Part shown: positions 22,541 to 34,200 of the stretch, piece by piece
Numbering within the stretch: position 1 is the first letter of the stretch
Layout: each line of letters begins with the position of its first letter
NCBI RefSeq assembly: GCF_008831285.2
Contig: NC_045149.1
Span: forward strand, 16,270,578 to 16,334,577
Length of the DNA stretch: 64,000 nt
Direction: 5' to 3'
Source of the DNA: Nymphaea colorata
Lineage: Eukaryota > Streptophyta > Magnoliopsida > Nymphaeales > Nymphaeaceae
Made by a program: the position numbers and the translations under genes
The notes under the pieces: model-generated
The model's database searches: none
What the model saw: the letters and a program-made list of their open reading frames with translations, nothing else
What the model was told of the DNA's origin: nothing

Positions 22541-23949
22541 GCTTGATCACCTCCCTAGCCTTTGCTCGACGGGCGAGTCTCGCGGATACCGGCATAGGGG
22601 GTATACAAAATCTGAGTGCCTTACATTACTTGATATGACACCATTCGGCAAGGCACCGCATTCTTGGCTTCGTCGCGTCACCCGTGCGTAAGCGTGTACG
22701 CTTGTGTTACAGAGACGAGCTGCGTGAGACACTCTTCAACGGCTTCCATTAATGTCGGAGGACAGAGGACCGCAGCACTATGGTAGTGGGTTAACCCACC
22801 TCGCCATGGCCCTACAGCTTGTTTCTTTCGGTTTACATTGTTTAATTTCTATTTGCCACTGTAAGTCTGTAAGCTCAGAGGTCAGAGGGAGGTGAGAAAT
22901 TGGTGAAGACGTAAATCCAATGGAAACAAGTCTACTGCTGCTGGTGCCTCCTCTCTCTCTCTCCTTGTCGTCCTCCCATGCATGATGCATCGGATCGCTG
23001 TGAAGGTGAAACAGTATGGGACTCGATCCGGCCCTTGCTATTTATGAGCGGAAACGTTCTGGCCCGTACCGATGTATCGGCGTTTCAGCCTCTTTTACGA
23101 TACCCCTCCCCACCCACCACCCAAAAAAAAAAAAAAAAAAAGCAAAAAAAAAGAAGAGTAAAGAAAAGCTCTCCGCCTGCCGACGCTGCTTCAGACTGCT
23201 GCCGCCAGAATCATCGTTCTCTCGCAGGCTGGGACTCCGTCTTTCGGTACAAGGTTTTGTTTTCATTTGCTTTCTTTTTGGTTTTTCTTTACATTTCCTT
23301 TTTTCGTTTTTGCGCTTTTCGTTCTTTTGTTGCAGTGCCGGGTGAGAGTATTCCTCGCTTTGTGCGTTTGGCATGGTTGTTTTCACGACAGCGACTAGAG
23401 GCCGTACCTTGAAAAGCTATTTAATTGGAACATGGGCGGCAGTGCAGCAAGCGCGTATCGGTAACCATATGACAAAGAAAATGAGTTCTGTACGCCAACC
23501 TAACGTGTTAAGCAGGGATTCCGTTGCTCAGTGCCGTCCACGTTACCAGTGAACATTGTTCTGCACACGAAGGATTTTGGAAAGCACTGGGCCTTTTTGC
23601 TTCTACGGCTTGATGCCTTCACGGGTGCGTGTAAGCTTCCCAGTTGAAGGAGGTTTAAGCAAAATAAAAGAAAGGGTAAACGTCATGGTTGGACCAGATG
23701 ACGCATATTTCTTTCACTGACAACTTCACTTCACGGGTGCGTGTAAAGGTTGTGTTTGTTTCAGATCTTAAATTGAGATCTTAGAGTCTCATATTTATGG
23801 ATCTTAATGAGGAATACTCAAAATACATCTTTTTATTGCCTTGAACTAAGATCCAAAGATAAACTAAAAGCATCATCGTTGGACCAGATGACACAGAAAA
23901 AGTGCGCTTCTTTAGAGTTTGGGTTGAGACAAGGGAATTGAGCCACGAG

Positions 23950-23990
<41 letters not shown>

Positions 23991-26249
23991 CAAAAGAGAT
24001 TTTTTCGTGGAGGGCCCTTTACTCTTCTCTATTACTTTTCAGGACTTCGTATGTCAAAATCCCATATTAAAATGTATCGTTATACACAGCTCTAAAACAT
24101 TTTTAGAACCCATGGTTTAATTAAAAAAAAAAAAACTTCAAATTGACAAAAAGTACTACTGCCATATGTAAAAGAAATATCACTGTTTTCCCTCCTCTCT
24201 TTTTTAATCTACCTAAAGTTCAGAGCTGCTTTTTACCTCAACTTGACGTCTCCACTATACTTCAAACTTATTGATATTTTCTTTTTGCAGCATAAAAATT
24301 TTGACGTTACAGGAGTTTAATACAAAAACTATCCGCTTACCCCTTTATACCAACCCTTCAAAAATACTACAGCCACCTATTACCTTACCTATGCACTTCG
24401 GATGATTTCGTGTCTTTTTTTTTACTTGATGAAGAAACCCGATCAAATTAAACCGGTAAAGTTCAATTTCTTATACGCCCAAAGGATATCATTTAACAAG
24501 TCCTGTTTAACAGTTTTTAAGAAAAAATTGTATTTAAACAAAAAAATGAGGGTTGCTTTTGAATTAATAGTCGCAGCTGCCAAGGGCCACTTTTCTCTAC
24601 GGAGTCGTTGGCGTTGTTTGTTAAAGTATTTAGAAACCCATTCTATGTGTTACTATTTCCAGTCATACGTGTTTTTGTTGTGTCAAGCCTCGAATATATT
24701 TGCTTAGCATTTTCCACAAACAAACAAAATGTAAAAGCCAAAAGACCTGCAGCTATCATCCATCCCGGATTTTCTATTGTTACTAAAATCAAAAGTTCAC
24801 GAGACTGGATTGACAAATCCACCGCTTCGGCAGTTCAGATTCATCAATCATGTGGCAAAAAATATTATTTGATATGTGAAATATAAAATATATGAATAGA
24901 AATATATTACATGTTCCAAAAATACTTGAGGATAATGCATTGTCCACGATTCTGCGATTTCTCTTGTATCCGTCCATGGATCAAATCAATTCGATTCAAA
25001 TAATTGCGACGACGTTCACGACCTTATTCCCCTCCCTCTACTTGGCGGCACTCATCACGCTCGCTCCCTGTTCTGTTTTTCCTTTTATTCGTCATGTTCG
25101 CTTATCTTTTATCCCCGTCTTCATTCAATGGGCCTGACAAGGTCGCCGCAGTAGATCGCAGGAATCAAAGGAAGAAAAGTTTTTTTACAGGATAGGTTTG
25201 TGAAGACAGTCTACAAATTCCTGAAGCTTGTATACAGAGGGTAGATTGGTTACCCATTCTCGTAGCGGTCAAATTATATAGAGGTGATGAATTCATTTAG
25301 GGTTGAACGAATGTCACGGCTGGCAGAGATGCTGCAGAAATGAAGGCGGTTGAATGGGGACTCGATCACATAGAAGGAGAGACGAACAGAGTGAAGATAA
25401 TTGCGTCACATAAAAACTGGAGGAGAAGAATACGGTGGCTCGTAGAAGGAAGAAGAAAATGGCAGGAGCAATGGAAACAAATCAAAGACAGAGCACACGT
25501 TTTGCAGGTCACAGATAATAGACCATCTATGGAGGTAGGAAGGAAAATCATTTTGATCAGAGACCAATACGTCATATATGAATTTGGCTAAGCAGGTGAG
25601 TTTTGGCTTTGCAGTTTGCTGTATTTGAAAGTTATCTAGAGGTTTTTTGTGAGGGTTCTGTCTTGGTTATAAGAGCAGCTGACGATATGCTACTGGATTT
25701 TGGTACATGCACCTGTATAGATTGTGCCGATCTCTATTTGCTGCTGCAAGTATATTTTTTGGGAACCAGCTTTCCGAGTGGATGGCAGGATGGGAGCACA
25801 GAGTTACTTAAATAACAAGACTGCCAGTCTGCCGTCGACACTCTACTCCGCCGCCCGCCAGTCCTCCTTCCTTCCAGAAAGTAAACACTCTTTTCATTGT
25901 TGAATTTGCATTGGCCCCGGTCAGACCATAGTGGGAAAGGGGGTCCGCCGTCGTGGAAAACGCATGCTTGGGAAATGATAGCAAGTGAGGAACTATGAGA
26001 AGCACCGACCGAGCGAGCAAGAAATTCAATGAACCAGGGCCCCGCTTGAAGAAACGCGCCAAATGCGGTCCTCGTTGATCCAACTCTTGATTGTTGGCGG
26101 CCCCCAAGCCTTTTAATGAGGACGAGGGTGTGGCGTCATCAAGGATCCGCCAAACACTAACCAACCATTCTTTATGTTTTCCAATCTTTGTCCGCATAAT
26201 CTTTCCTTTGTTTACCGTGTTCATTTGTGTATCTTCCCACATATTCAAG
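22541..26249. other. Long intergenic region upstream of BGAL, no gene recognised
   Basis: This should hold the BGAL 5' UTR and promoter (minus strand) near 22541-23100. A mononucleotide A tract interrupted by other bases lies at about 23124-23150 and an (AC)17 microsatellite at 23951-23984. Several frames of 60-146 codons (for example 25340-25591 and 25808-26248 minus) have no recognisable domain, splice context or family and are not called. Nothing else structured was seen. Confidence 0.5.
23951..23984. repeat. (AC)17 microsatellite
   Basis: A perfect dinucleotide run in intergenic DNA. It is a probable length-polymorphic marker. Confidence 0.95.
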
Positions 26250-26929
26250 TGTCATGTTGTAGAGTTTTTTTCTTGGGTTTTCCAGACACCCTTATAGGTA
26301 AAGTCGAGTTATCCTTTCTTACATTCCCTTGTAATTACTGTCTTTCAAAGTGAATGAAACTGCTTATTGCAGGTTCATTTTCCTCTTTCTTCTCTCTTTA
26401 ACCTCACAACGAAATGACGATTGTTTCACAACACATGGGCTGAGAAATGGTTGGCCCATGGCAACTTGTATCAAAGCTTTGTTTAGGCTCAATTTAGGGA
26501 AGGGCTTGGAGAATTTGTGTAAAGTAACTCTCCAAACTTGTGTGATCGAAAAGGATGTCCTACCAACTCAATACAATATTAAAAATGCCAAGGAAAAAAG
26601 AGTGGTCCAGTCGATGACATGGGCTCATTCTATGGTCAGGTTCTATGGTCAGGAGGACCAGACCGAAACAGTGAACAAGTTGGTGGCCAATGTAACTACA
26701 TGAGGAAGAATTAGGTAGTACAGCTGAGTCCTTTGAAGAATCAAGGGATATTTAAGTGAAGACCGTGTGAGAGGAAATAGTTGAACTTGTGGCTATGAAG
26801 AGGCCAATGAAACAATGGCTGCATTATAGACTGAAGTCACAAAACTTCGGGCAAAGAACCCCATTCTACTACGACATGTTTCTGCAAGTGGAAATGAGGA
26901 TTGATCATCCAGAGTAGATATCCAAAGAC

Positions 26930-28760
26930 CAATGAAATTTAATGGTAGTGAGATAGCAAGGTAATCAATAACTCTTTGTTAAAAGTGGATAGTACATGAA
27001 CTTGCAAAATATTATAGAACATGACCTCAAGGTCCAAACCATAGCAATGTTATTAAAGGGAGATGCTATTTTTTGGTAGATGCACAAAAGGCTTGTTATT
27101 TGAAGAAATAACTGTAATATTGATACACTTGAGGACTTTAAACGAGCATTAAGACGTTATTTCATGCCGAGAATGCAACAAGGCAGCCCTATCAGATGAT
27201 AGGTGAATTAAAGCATATTGGATCCTTGTAGGACTATGAGACCAAAAGCTTATTTTGAATACACATGATATGCTAGCAATGATAAATTGGACTGCTTTAC
27301 CGTGGGTAAGGCTGGGCATCGGGCCTGGCCCGGCCCGTTAAAAATGAAAAAATCAAAGCCCGGGATTCGAAACGGGTCGGCCCGAGGTCCGGCCCGTTTT
27401 TAAACGGGCCGGGCCGAGCCCATGTAATATCGGGCCTCGGGCTTCGGTTTATGCCCGGGGCCCGGCCCGGCCCGATTATTAACGGGCCGGGCGGGCTGGG
27501 CCGGGCTTTGAGGCGAGTTGCTAGCCTCTAGCTCACTCAAAAAATGAGCACGAACATAAACCATGTGCACTTAAGAGAATAACAGAAGCAAGAAATTATA
27601 CTAGTAAAAAAAACCAAGGGTCTATAACAAGCTCGTTTGATACAACACATCCTTAAAAAATATAAGTTGTACAGCCATACTTGTTTTCTTGACTGATACA
27701 ATGTCAGAATTACCAACATTTGGCCAATGAAGACATGTTTTTGTATTTGAATGTTTCTTTGTCTATTTACCAAATCTACATTTTTGTTTGTGCCTTGCTT
27801 TCAAATGCAGCAGCAAACCTAACCCTCCATCAATCCATGACCAAGCTGCATAAGCATAAGTCAACAAACACCCGTCGCACAAGAAAGAAAAAGAGGGTGT
27901 GATATATGCTCTTAAATTTGGTAATGAAACAAAAAGAGGAAAAGAAACCCTAAGTTCTTAAATCTCTAAGTTTATTTTCTTGAAAAAAAAAACAAACCAT
28001 GTCGGGCTTATCGAGCTGCCACCGATCATAGTGGCAGGCCAGAACCCGACCCGTTAATTACCGGGCCGGGCCGAGCCTGATAAATTAAGCCCAAAAACTA
28101 TTTTGTCAAGGCCCGGGCCGGGTACCGGGTACCCGACGGTGGCCCGGCCCGATGCCCAGGCTTAACCGTGGGACTTCAGCCTTGACCCAAGCTGAAGTGG
28201 AAAAGAGTAACCTGAAGACCTTAGAGGATGTTTATATAGAAACAAAGTGCTTAGTTGATATTTAATGCAAAAATTACATTAACATTTTCGAGTCCTTGAA
28301 GAAGCCTGACCATAGTGGAAAGAAAGCGGGTCATCAATAAGACAGCAAAGGTGAGTCGTCATCCCAACATCAATATGAGAAAAAGCATTTTTTTTTCCAT
28401 GAACAATATTAATCAAGCCAAAGTAGTGACTTGTTCATTCTGTAGAGAGAGGCATGTAGTTTGGTAATTCCTGAAGCGTCTGATAAAAGGCAACAGATAA
28501 GCCAATGCTATAAGAACTACCAACGGTAAGGACGAAGAAGTGCAAGCATTGATGAGAGTCATTCAACTACTCAATGTTGTCCAAAATCGTGCAGCATCAG
28601 ACACCATCTATAAATGTGAAGTCTACTTTGGGCATTATAGACTCGGAGCAACACACTTCATCTCAAAATAAGAGGCAAAGACATTGGGTCTAAAGCCTGA
28701 ACCTAACTAGAGGACCTTGAAGACAGTGAACATTGTGGACAGACCCATCCTTGGATAGGA
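26930..28760 (+). pseudogene. Decayed Ty3/gypsy gag-protease relic, split by a hAT element
   Basis: Plus-strand translation in shifting frames gives Gag-core words: FNGS near 26940, IDTLEDFKRALRRYFMPRMQ near 27120-27180, then VGLQP (spanning the later insertion) and QAEVEKSNLKTLEDVY near 28190-28240. Farther on, near 28640-28715, EAKTLGLKPEP resembles the stretch after the DSGA motif of a gypsy protease. Many stops and frameshifts interrupt it. No LTRs, reverse transcriptase or integrase were found, so it is a fragment. An 858-bp hAT-type element sits inside it (27307-28164). Confidence 0.65.
27307..28164. mobile_element. hAT-type non-autonomous element (858 bp)
   Basis: It starts TAAGGCTGGGCATCGGGCC and its right end, inverted, reads TAAGCCTGGGCATCGGGCC. 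A perfect 8-bp duplication ACCGTGGG flanks it (27299-27306 and 28165-28172). About 200 bp at each end are dense in GGGCCGG-type words; the centre (about 27540-27990) is AT-rich with no transposase frame. It belongs to the same terminal family as 4975-5266 and 5714-5789. Confidence 0.9.
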
Positions 28761-31214
28761 AAAGGGTAAGAAGCTTTGACACATCCAATCTAACCGTAGA
28801 TGCAATAAATTAGAATAATCATATGAAATCATAAAAGGAAAAAAAAAACATGGTAAACTATGAGCAAAGGGCCAGAGTATGCATACTTCCTGCAAAAACA
28901 TGGTATCAAGCAATTCCAACTTAATCTCTGGCACATTAACCATTAATGCCAGGTCACTCTAGGTGCATCATGGATTCATAAACGAAGAATTAAACACCAA
29001 GGAAGACTCGAAGTGTCACAAGAAAAATCACACACAAATGATATGAATTGCAAAACCTATAAGAAATTGAAAGCAGATGGGTTGAAAAGGAGAGCGATTC
29101 TTACTTCGTGCAAGATGTTAGATAGATCTTAGAATCTGTCTTGCACCCTAATGAAGCCTAATATCCACAATTTGTGGTGTACAAAAGAAATACACAATGG
29201 AGTTGTGAGGGGCAGGTTTTCTATGAGAGGTATAGAATATGACATGCAAAGCACAACAGTTTTTTTTTGAACACAATAATACTCAAATCTGATCGACATG
29301 GCTCATTTGTAGAGAAAAGCATAACATTTTATTTTATTTCAAAAGAAACTTTACTTAGAAATTATTTACAAGCAACTGATATGTTGTTTTTTTATTTTAC
29401 GCTACGTTTTGACCCCCATGGAGGACTTATAGGCATAATTGTAAACTCGCCGATCCGACTTGGGAGTCACCCACATCAGCTACGCGGTCACGAGTTAGGA
29501 CCCGCTCGAGTTGCGTACTGAAATTTGTTATTTTGTGAATTGTGAAATATATATTAATATGTGAAATGTTTTAAAGTGGGTTTTGTCGTGTTGTAAGCTT
29601 GCATTTGTATTTCCTCTCAAAAGCTTGATAATGAAAAGAGAGCAAAGATATGTGCACTTGGGTTGTCTTCTTCCCAAATCGTTGCCATGTTAGATATTTA
29701 ACTCCTAACTTTACTAAACATATACACAATCATCTTACATGCCATCCAATTTTAGCTGCACAAACAATCAACCATGATTATGAAGTCTTAAAGACATAGC
29801 AGTAACAATGCACTATAAAAATCTATGACTTAACTCAGCCAAGTTGTCAAGTCAACTTGTCAATTTTAATCCCGAATTTAATGCATTTGAATTGGAGTTC
29901 CATGAAACTCAATTATCTAACGATTAGTCTATCAGAGTTTAAGTCGTGGACTTGCCAACTAAGCATATAGTCAGTTTATAATTTAGATATATCATTTCGA
30001 CACTAAAACTGTTCTAGTCCCGAATTTAATGCATTTGAATTGGAGTTCCATGAAACCTAAAACATCACAAACACAAATATGAAATATTAAAATGTATAAA
30101 GTGTAAATTAGCAAACATGATTTAGTTAAACATATGGAGGTCTTTGATGCGCCCCAGAAAAAGTCAGCAATAGACATTTTTCCCAAATTTTTAAAATTAC
30201 TGAAAATTTTCAGTCGTCGTTTGAAATGTGGTATTACACTATAAGGCTGCATTTGATGCAATTTTACTGTGCATCGGGTGAAAAGTTCCAAATATGTATG
30301 GTTTTTCCAAACGCGACCGTTAGGTCCAGTTCTTGAGGACAACAAATGGTTGATCTATTTTGGTAATGGTATTCGTCCCTTTAGAACATGAAACCCGTAC
30401 ATTTAAAAATTAACATTTAAATTATTTGTAATGCTTAGTTACTGATTTTGCGGTTAAAGGGCCGACTCACCAACTTGGCTTATTGATCGGTTTTTTAGGT
30501 GGATGGACGTGAACCTGAGCTGCATGTATTACAACGGATAAAAATGTTATCTATGGCAAAATTTTCCTATGCAAAAAACTTCCAGGCCATCAAACATGGC
30601 TTGGATTTAAAAAAAAAACTAATGCATTTACCGTACACTTTTCTAGATTTTTTTCGTACGAAACTTTACCACCCAAACAACTTCCTTGCCATCAAGCGCA
30701 GCCTAAAGGTAGAACTTTAATTCAAATTCTATGAAACGTTCCAGCAAAAGACAAACTTGAAATAAATGTGCCGAGACTTTTTAACAACTTCTCAAACGTT
30801 TGTACTGGACATAAAGTTTCACCCAAGCTTTTTAGCCTCATTTGTACCAAAAAAAAAAACTTTCATGCACATACAAACATGGAACTAAAATATCTGATAC
30901 CGAAGGATCGTGTCATCGTTCAAAATGGTATACAAGGAACCTTAGACTTTACAGTACCTCACCTGATCGAAAACCAGGAACTCAGGAAGGAATGGCTCGG
31001 TGTTACAAAAAGGGGCTGTCGTGTTTGAATCCATGACTACCTTTGCGAAACACAAAAGGGCTCCTCCCTCTGTCCTTCATTTCCCAACTGAAGAAGGCAG
31101 CAGCTTCTTCCTGTACTCTGTAGGCTGTAGCACGGCTGCACGGGAAAGGTCCGAGTTGAGGCTTTGGTAATACCAAGACGTCCTTCGTCCCTTGCCGCCT
31201 GCACACCCACAGGG
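28761..31214. other. Intergenic DNA left of the histone-fold gene
   Basis: AT-rich with no assignable coding region. A more GC-rich stretch at 29440-29520 resembles a fragment of an LTR or other repeat, but no partner copy is in the window. A 39-bp direct repeat lies at 29870-29908 and 30018-30056. The last few hundred bases before 31215 should hold the promoter and 5' UTR of the histone-fold gene; I see no clear TATA box. Confidence 0.4.
29870..30056. repeat. Perfect 39-bp direct repeat, 148 bp apart
   Basis: The block beginning TCCCGAATTTAATGCATTTG and ending CATGAAAC occurs identically at 29870-29908 and 30018-30056. The sequence between the copies shows no other similarity. Confidence 0.9.
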
Positions 31215-34200
31215 ATGGGAACTCACGTCTCTGGGAACCTAGTTTTCGTGTCATCGTCGTCTTCCGGTTCGGAGAGAGGAGGGCGAGGCCCTGAGGGCGT
31301 CTCCGCAGATGCTAGCAGCAACGGTTGTCCAGGAACACTGAGGAAGACCCATCATATTCAGAGAGGTCCATCTCCTTTGGCTGATGATGATGGTGACGAC
31401 GACGTCCGCTCGACGGTGATTCCCCCGTTTCCCATGAGTAGAATAAGACGCCTCATCCGCAGCGAAGGAGAGATTCGTACCACCCAGGACGCTGTCTTCC
31501 TCATCAACAACGCACTTGTGAGGCTTCTCTCTGCTTGTGCTGTGCTTACGTATTTACCTGTTCATCTATGCTTGATGTAATCTTCTTTATGCATAATGTG
31601 GTGTATATAGCGGGATGAGGCATAGGTTCAAGGAGGGAAAGAAAAGGGCCTTGCTCGCGTTCCGTTCCCCTGCTCTGGGTTACTTATTCCGAGAAAGAAA
31701 TCACTCGCCAGAGAAGAACCTATCAACTATCGTTCAGACTATTTGAAATAACAAAGTTATGGTAATTGGGTAGGAAAGACTGACGGACGATGGGGCTGTC
31801 GAGGACAGTGTAGGCTTATACCCCAGGATCGAGGGCGCTCGAAGAAGCTGATCTCTTGGGGTTGTTTTGTAGTATCTTGAATTTCCAGGTTAGATCTTTC
31901 CTTTTCTTTTTCTCATGCAAATTCAACGGGAATCCAAGCATGAACGTTCTTGGTAGCAGCAGTAAAACCCCTATACCTCTGGACGCCGAGTTGTACATCT
32001 AGAATATCGGCTTATGCAAGAAGTGATCCATGGGATTTGAAGCATGATTCCCACCTAACAGCCGAGGCTGACAGCTGCCATGTCAACACCTGTGGGTCTA
32101 GGTAGATCCTTCTTGACATTGACGTCAAATATAGGAGTTCATATGACAAAAGAACACAAGCGATGTTCAAATAAACTTATTTTACGTTTGAAATGGAAAA
32201 TAGTTTTAGAGCGCTAAAGCCTAAATTCATTTAGCTGACTTGAGTTAACCTAGTCAACATGCCTTCATTCATGAAAGCAAACTAAAAGGGGAACTGAGGC
32301 TCGATCATCCAATTTCCTCTCTGCCATTAGATGTTCTCAATGAAGGTCTTATCAAGAAGGAAGGCTTCAATTCTGAAAGGAATGTCCAGACATACTTCAT
32401 CAGATGTGCAATTGTGCATCTATCTGTGAGATAGCTTTCTGCCGAAATTAGGTGAGCAACGACTATTGGCATCACTATTAACAATTCATTGTCTCTTAAT
32501 CGCCTCCAAACTGGACATCAAGGACTCATCAATGAATCGATCCTGTTATTGCCTTTGGGGATTCATTAAATCTAAGGCATCTTAGAATTGGAAATCCTCC
32601 TTACCTTGAACATGTGTAGGCATTCTGATTTTCAACATACTCTGAGCAGTTGATGAGATATGACTGAAAGCATGAAATAACAATGAAAAGTGCATGGTAC
32701 GACTGGAAAATCAGATCGATTGGGCATGAGCATTCCGATGTACCTTTTATCCCTCTTTGACATACTATGGAAGGTGAGGAGAGCGCAAAAAAGTAAATGC
32801 TGAACAAGAGCAGTTCATTGGTTTGATTGGAAGAGTGACTCCTCCAAGACTCCAATCACTTCTTCAATAGAGTTTTGCTGATAAAGTGGTGCTGTAGGTC
32901 ATTACTTGGATAAAATTGTGTTATGTTAATTAAGTTAAAATGCAAAATTTTGTGGTATATTGCATTGGGTTGACAATGTGAGAACAATTTTTCATGACTA
33001 TGGAAGGGATGGAATAAGTTCTTTCAACAGTAGAGATTTAATTCCATGTGTTCCCTATTTAGTTAGCCGGGCTTAACTAGTAGCTAGCAAGATCAAAGTG
33101 ATTGAGAGTCTTGAGACTATGAATGGTGAATTAACAGGACTGAGTGTCTCCAATGTGGAGTCTCCATCCTTGGAACTTTCTTTTCCAAGTCTTGCACATC
33201 ATTTAATTTTCTGGAGCCAAGATTGAAAATGTGACTGTAACAGTCACTAAATGAACATGCAGCAGAAATAAGCGGTAAGGCCAAGTGAAAAAGTATAATC
33301 TTTATTCAAGATGAACATCAAATTGCTGTAAATCATTGCTTGTTTGTACAAGGAACATGTTACATATTTATACAAGAAAGGGGAGGGAAGAAGGGGCTGA
33401 ACTAGCCGTTGGGCTAGTTCCAGTGGCTCAGAAAAGAGCCGTTGAGACTAGCCAACGGTTAGAACAAAGGAGAAAAAGGAAATAATAAATAAAGAATAAA
33501 AAGATAAATAAAGAATAAAAGAAAAATAAAATGTAAAACCTAACTAAGCTAAAACCTAACTACGATATCCTATTTCTTAACACCCCCCTCCTCCCTCTTA
33601 AACTTATGGTGCTATCACCGAAAGTTTATTTAAAAGAAAATTGAATATGGGAGAACATAAAGGCTTCGTGAAGAAATCAGCCAGCTGGAATTCTGAGAAG
33701 ACATATGAAAGCTTGATAGTTTTCTTCAAAAATTCTTCATGAACATAGTGACAATTCATTTTTATATGCTTAGTTCGTTCATAGAATGTTTGATTCTTGG
33801 CAATGTAGATGAACTCTTGTTGTCGCAACACTAAACAGTGGGTTCTTATATTCTTATTCCCATATCAAGGAGCATTTGACAAAACCAGACAATTTTCATA
33901 GTTGTACAAGCCATGGCTCGATATTCAACTTCGGTAGAAGAAAAGAGACTTTTTGTTGCTTTTTGCACTTCCATGAAATGAGTGATTTCCCTAAAAAAAA
34001 ACGCAAAACCAGTAGTTGAGTGTCTATCATTTGGATCTCCTCCTCAATCAGCATCAGTATAAGCAATCAAGTTTAGAGAGGAAGAAGAAGCCATAAATAC
34101 TCTCTTATTTATTGTTCCTTTGATGTATCTAATGATACAAAAAACAACTCCTATATGAATGCTTGATGGAGCATGCTGAAATTGAATTACTGTATGAACT

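Noticed and set aside
23016-23412. Lysine-rich frames on both strands
   Set aside because: They are produced by the A-rich tract around 23124-23150 and have no domain or splice context.
25340-25591. 83-codon plus-strand frame rich in Trp, Arg and Lys
   Set aside because: No homologue recognised, no splice or promoter context; not enough to call a gene.
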